This document shows, one piece after another, positions 63,337 through 64,000 of a stretch of 64,000 nucleotides of DNA (positions are counted from its first letter, which is position 1; each line of letters starts with the position of its first letter). Made by a program: the position numbers and the translations under genes. Location: the NCBI GenBank assembly GCA_963678705.1, contig OY783207.1:7688001-7752000 (forward strand). The letters are read 5' to 3'. The DNA is from Panorpa germanica. Lineage: Eukaryota > Arthropoda > Insecta > Mecoptera > Panorpidae. Under the pieces are notes generated by a model. That model did not search any database. It had not been told where the DNA came from and was given only the letters and a program-made list of their open reading frames with translations.

Positions 63337-64000
63337 ACAGGATAATTTGTTTTCCGTATGAGTCACTGCTATCTCTCGTAATTTGAACTATATTTCATTT
63401 ATTGCTTTGCTACGGTAACAAGGTATATAATCAAAAGAGATTTGGTATGTTAAATTAAATATCTTGTAGCATATTGTACCTTTGTTTGATTATTTTCATG
63501 GGGCTCCAGACACAATATTATTTCAACAAAGAAATGTGTTTACTAATATTAATAAAATTACGAGTTGAATTATTATTCCAATGTAAATTATACATAATAT
63601 AAGATGAGTATTATATTATACTTTGAACTTTTTTAAATTTAATATTCTTCTTTGTATTTTGAAATCAATTTGCTAGTCTGGAAACTTTAAAGAATTAAAT
63701 TTTTTATAACCAAAGCTTTTTCTTTAAAAAAGAAAACGGCTAATGAAAACATATTGGAAATTAGACTCGTAAATCTTAAAAAAGATTTATACGTTTGAAA
63801 TGATTCCATTTTGTTTGGTTTTGGATGTGAAATAATTATATTAATTTTGAAGTATATTAAATATTTCACTTCGTATACTCGTACTTGTCTGACATATCTG
63901 TCACATCGGAAAAGAACTTTATCGCAATAAATTTTTAACTACCAAGAAAGTTTTGCAAACTGCATAACATTGATCATAGTTTGAATTGGAAAAGAAGTTT
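63337..64000. other. AT-rich non-coding stretch
   Basis: Apart from the inverted match to the preceding repeat at 63373-63390, nothing is recognised. Confidence 0.5.

Overview
This is eukaryotic, very AT-rich, gene-poor DNA that reads as an arthropod (most likely insect) intergenic or intronic region. The evidence is the mix of mobile DNA: Jockey-type and other non-LTR retrotransposon (LINE) 3' ends, a deletion-derived mariner, a BEL/Pao LTR element with a tRNA-Tyr-type primer site, tRNA-derived SINE-like pieces and fold-back elements. I could not identify a convincing host protein gene, an rRNA, an intact tRNA or a CRISPR array. Most short ORFs look like chance products of AT-rich sequence, and no splice-supported exon could be recognised by eye. 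The species cannot be named from this sequence.

Layout. 0-8 kb: an acidic/lysine-rich coding relic (966-1275), a possible hAT-like end (2531-2660), a Jockey ORF2 C-terminus (3944-4020), a 145-bp (TA)n tract and a LINE ORF2 tail (5590-5926). 7.5-28 kb: repeat family X (three copies), coding-relic family Z (two copies), a hairpin element at 11.8 kb, a clear reverse-strand Jockey fragment (17.35-17.94 kb), a weak LINE remnant at 22.7 kb, a 129-bp insertion with a matching empty site elsewhere in the window (23.25 kb), a decayed minisatellite (24.2 kb), a CpG-dense patch (25.8-26.1 kb) and a probable mariner end (26.57 kb). 28-35 kb: two 5'-truncated LINE copies, the second with candidate target-site duplications. 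35.96-39.08 kb: a young but incomplete BEL/Pao element with 309-bp LTRs. 39-47 kb: two copies of one LINE 3' end, family Y copy 1, a small TIR element, and two further acidic relics. 49.5-52 kb: family Y copy 3, an internally deleted mariner, and a 108-bp-arm inverted repeat. 55-56 kb: a cox3-like mitochondrial insertion abutting family Y copy 2. 58.97-59.45 kb: a LINE 3' end bounded by a 14-bp target-site duplication. 60.2 kb: a tRNA-derived segment. 62.5-63.34 kb: a tandem duplication carrying an array of 17-bp near-palindromes.

The parts do not form a pathway. The window is best read as a record of repeated retrotransposition and DNA-transposon activity. The most recent detectable event is the BEL/Pao insertion (one mismatch between its LTRs, clean 5-bp target duplication). 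The most unusual structure is the duplicated 17-bp palindrome array at 62.66-63.16 kb. The long inverted repeats at 51.7 and 11.8 kb could give hairpin RNA if transcribed. Coordinates of decayed repeats are approximate to about 10-30 bases.
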